Below are positions 5,643-7,328 of a stretch of DNA of 7,328 nt, piece by piece. Numbering within the stretch: position 1 is the stretch's first letter; every line of letters starts with the position of its first letter. The translations under genes were made by a program, and so were the position numbers. The notes under the pieces were generated by a model, which searched no databases, was not told the origin of the DNA, and saw only the letters and a program-made list of their open reading frames with translations. Source of the stretch: Firmicutes bacterium UBA4975 (GTDB lineage: Bacteria > Bacillota > Proteinivoracia > UBA4975); the NCBI GenBank assembly GCA_002397155.1, contig DGZR01000003.1, positions 1 to 7,328 on the forward strand. The letters are read 5' to 3'.

Positions 5643-7328
5643 CTATTTCACCACCAGGTTCAGCAGTTTATCCGGGACCCACACCGTCCGGATAACGGTT
5701 TTGCCATCTAGGGCCAAGATTACTTTATCCCTGCCCCGGGCCGCTTTTAAAGCCCCCTCCTCAGCCAGACCAGGAGGGATTACCATGGTATCCCGGAGTT
5801 TGCCGTTAATCTGGATGGGAACGGTCACGGTTTTTTCGCTGATTGCTTCGGGATCATAGGTCGGCCAAGGCTGCAGATGAACGCTTGTCTTGTGGCCCCG
5901 CCGCTGCCACATTTCTTCGCTGAGGACCGGGGTGAGTGGGGCCAGCAGGAGGAGGAGGGTATCTATGGCCTGCGCCCAGAGGAGGTTGCCCTGGGCCCCT
6001 TCACCACGGTTTTTGGCAAGAAAAGCGCTGAGTTCCATCAGGGCGGAGATCATAGTATTGAACTTAAAGCATTCCATTTCTTCGGTCACCCGCTTGATGG
6101 TTTTGTGCAGGAAGCCTTGGATATCATCGGGGGAAACAACCCTGGCCCGCGACTCCGGTTCTTGCCCCATGGCCAACCGAGCCACCCGGTTCAGGAAGCG
6201 GGTGACGCCGTTAATGCCCTCGCTGTTCCAGGGCCCCCCCAGTTCCCAGGGCGCCATGAACATCAGGTAGACTCTGACAGCGTCGGCGCCGTAACGGTTG
6301 ACCAAATCGTCGGGGGCGACCACGTTGCCCCGGGATTTGCTCATTTTTTCCCCGTCCTCGCCCAGGATGATGCCCTGGTTGAAGAGGGCGGTTATGGGCT
6401 CGGAGATTGAGACCAGCCCCAGGTCCCGCATAGCCTTAGTAAAAAAACGCACGTAGAGCAGGTGCATGGTCGCATGTTCGACTCCGCCGGTGTACTGGTC
6501 TACTGGCAGCCAGTTGGCCACCGCCGCGGGGTCAAAGGGCCGGTTTTTTTCTTTGGGACTGACATAGCGATACAGATACCAGGAAGAATCGAAAAAAGTG
6601 TCCATGGTGTCAGTTTCCCGCTGGGCGGGTCCGCCGCACTTGGGGCAGGCGGTGTGGAGGAAACCCGCATGAAAGCGGAGGGGGGATTCTCCGGTGGGAC
6701 GGAATTCTGCGTCCGGGGGCAGGAGGACCGGCAGTTGCTCCTCTGGGACCGGGACCGGGCCGCAATCGGGGCAGTACACAATGGGTATGGGGGTGCCCCA
6801 GTAGCGCTGGCGGCTGATCAGCCAGTCCCGCAGGCGGTAGTTTACCTGGGCGTGGCCCAAGCCCCGGGCCAGTAAATCCTCGGTGAGCCCAGCCGCCGCC
6901 TCTTGGCTGGCCAACCCCGACCAGGCCCCGGAGTTGATGAGCCGCCCCGGACCCGTCCAGGCCTCGGACAGGGGGTCGCAAAAGCCCTGTTCCGGGGCTA
7001 TGACCGGAAGGACAGGCAAGCCGTAACTGCGGGCAAAGTCAAAGTCCCGCTGGTCGTGAGCGGGAACGGCCATTATTGAACCGGTACCGTAGCTCATGAG
7101 GACGTAGCCCGCTACATAGATGGGAAGGTCTCGGCCGGTGTAAGGGTGGACGGCCCAAGCGCCGGTGAAGACCCCGTCATTTTCTCCGGGGCCCCTCAGC
7201 CGTTCTATCTCGGTGCGGCGGCTGGCAGCCCGAACATAGTTTTTCACCGCTCCCGCCTGTTCGGGGGCGGTGATGGCGGCCACCATGGGGTGTTCGGGGG
7301 CGAGGGCGATGAAGGTGGCGCCAAAAAT
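5643..7328 (-). CDS. leuS: Leucyl-tRNA synthetase, C-terminal two thirds (5' end outside window)
   Basis: This class Ia synthetase charges tRNA-Leu with leucine in the cytosol. The frame is open to the right edge and gives 561 residues in window; bacterial LeuRS is about 810-860, so roughly 250 N-terminal residues, including the HIGH motif, are missing. The edge falls in the CP1 editing domain at IFGATFIALAPEHP, just after the expected threonine-rich editing motif. Also seen in order (in-window numbering) are MAVPAHDQRDFDFA (86-99), which carries the editing-site aspartate, WLISRQRYWGTPIPIVYC, and paired cysteines CPDC (186-189) and CPKC (228-231) of the zinc insertion. The catalytic KMSKS is at residues 328-332 (bases 6333-6347). 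The tRNA-binding helical domain follows, then the C-terminal domain ending VWVPDKLLNLVVK. The internal ATG at 7286 is not the start, because conserved sequence precedes it. All visible motifs are intact. Confidence 0.97.
   Translation of the reverse strand: MFGATFIALAPEHPMVAAITAPEQAGAVKNYVRAASRRTEIERLRGPGENDGVFTGAWAVHPYTGRDLPIYVAGYVLMSYGTGSIMAVPAHDQRDFDFARSYGLPVLPVIAPEQGFCDPLSEAWTGPGRLINSGAWSGLASQEAAAGLTEDLLARGLGHAQVNYRLRDWLISRQRYWGTPIPIVYCPDCGPVPVPEEQLPVLLPPDAEFRPTGESPLRFHAGFLHTACPKCGGPAQRETDTMDTFFDSSWYLYRYVSPKEKNRPFDPAAVANWLPVDQYTGGVEHATMHLLYVRFFTKAMRDLGLVSISEPITALFNQGIILGEDGEKMSKSRGNVVAPDDLVNRYGADAVRVYLMFMAPWELGGPWNSEGINGVTRFLNRVARLAMGQEPESRARVVSPDDIQGFLHKTIKRVTEEMECFKFNTMISALMELSAFLAKNRGEGAQGNLLWAQAIDTLLLLLAPLTPVLSEEMWQRRGHKTSVHLQPWPTYDPEAISEKTVTVPIQINGKLRDTMVIPPGLAEEGALKAARGRDKVILALDGKTVIRTVWVPDKLLNLVVK

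Noticed and set aside
5877..6410. 177-residue plus-strand frame opposite leuS, plus others at 5890-6270 and 6462-6875
   Set aside because: They lie fully antisense to well-conserved LeuRS motifs, have no ribosome binding site of note, and have compositions typical of the complement of a GC-rich gene.
1..7328. CRISPR arrays, tRNA genes, insertion sequences, attachment sites, toxin-antitoxin or defence genes
   Set aside because: None is visible on either strand; apart from the short gaps noted, the window is filled by ordinary housekeeping genes.

Overview
The window reads as chromosomal housekeeping DNA from a moderately GC-rich, probably spore-forming Firmicute of the Clostridia (Desulfotomaculum/Pelotomaculum/Moorella-like; inferred from protein character, no search run). 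The evidence is: a YqfO-type Nif3 with the inserted middle domain followed by a DUF164 zinc-ribbon gene; a YtvI-like AI-2E family membrane protein; a DUF1540 mini-protein; strong AGGAGG-type ribosome binding sites with TTG and GTG starts; and a class A RNase P RNA, the type found in many Clostridia rather than in Bacillus. I see no mobile element, CRISPR array, tRNA, integrase or phage gene.

Layout. Positions 2-2739 (+) hold a tight run: the 3' part of a Nif3/YqfO gene, a coiled-coil zinc-ribbon protein overlapping it by 8 bases, and 4 bases later a MurG-family glycosyltransferase. Next comes the RNase P RNA gene (2811-3162) with its own extended -10 promoter and an intrinsic terminator. A well-formed sigma-A-type promoter at 3265-3293 then drives a GC-rich structured leader, a YtvI-like permease starting at TTG 3370, and a DRG/Obg-like TGS-domain GTPase (4404-5384). 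These two genes are 20 bases apart and are probably co-transcribed. A symmetric terminator hairpin at 5385-5416 separates this unit from the convergent minus-strand genes: a 56-residue DUF1540 protein (5415-5585) and the C-terminal two thirds of leucyl-tRNA synthetase (5643-7328, running off the right edge).

Functions cover core metabolism and information processing: metal-binding Nif3, cell-wall lipid II synthesis or a relative of it, tRNA 5' maturation, a membrane carrier, a ribosome-type GTPase and leucine-tRNA charging. Nothing looks like a defence or secondary-metabolism system. The points most worth a second look are the MurG homologue, which sits outside any visible division/cell-wall cluster and departs from several signature residues; the G-rich structured leader at 3300-3347; and the DUF1540 gene, which is easily missed because of its length.
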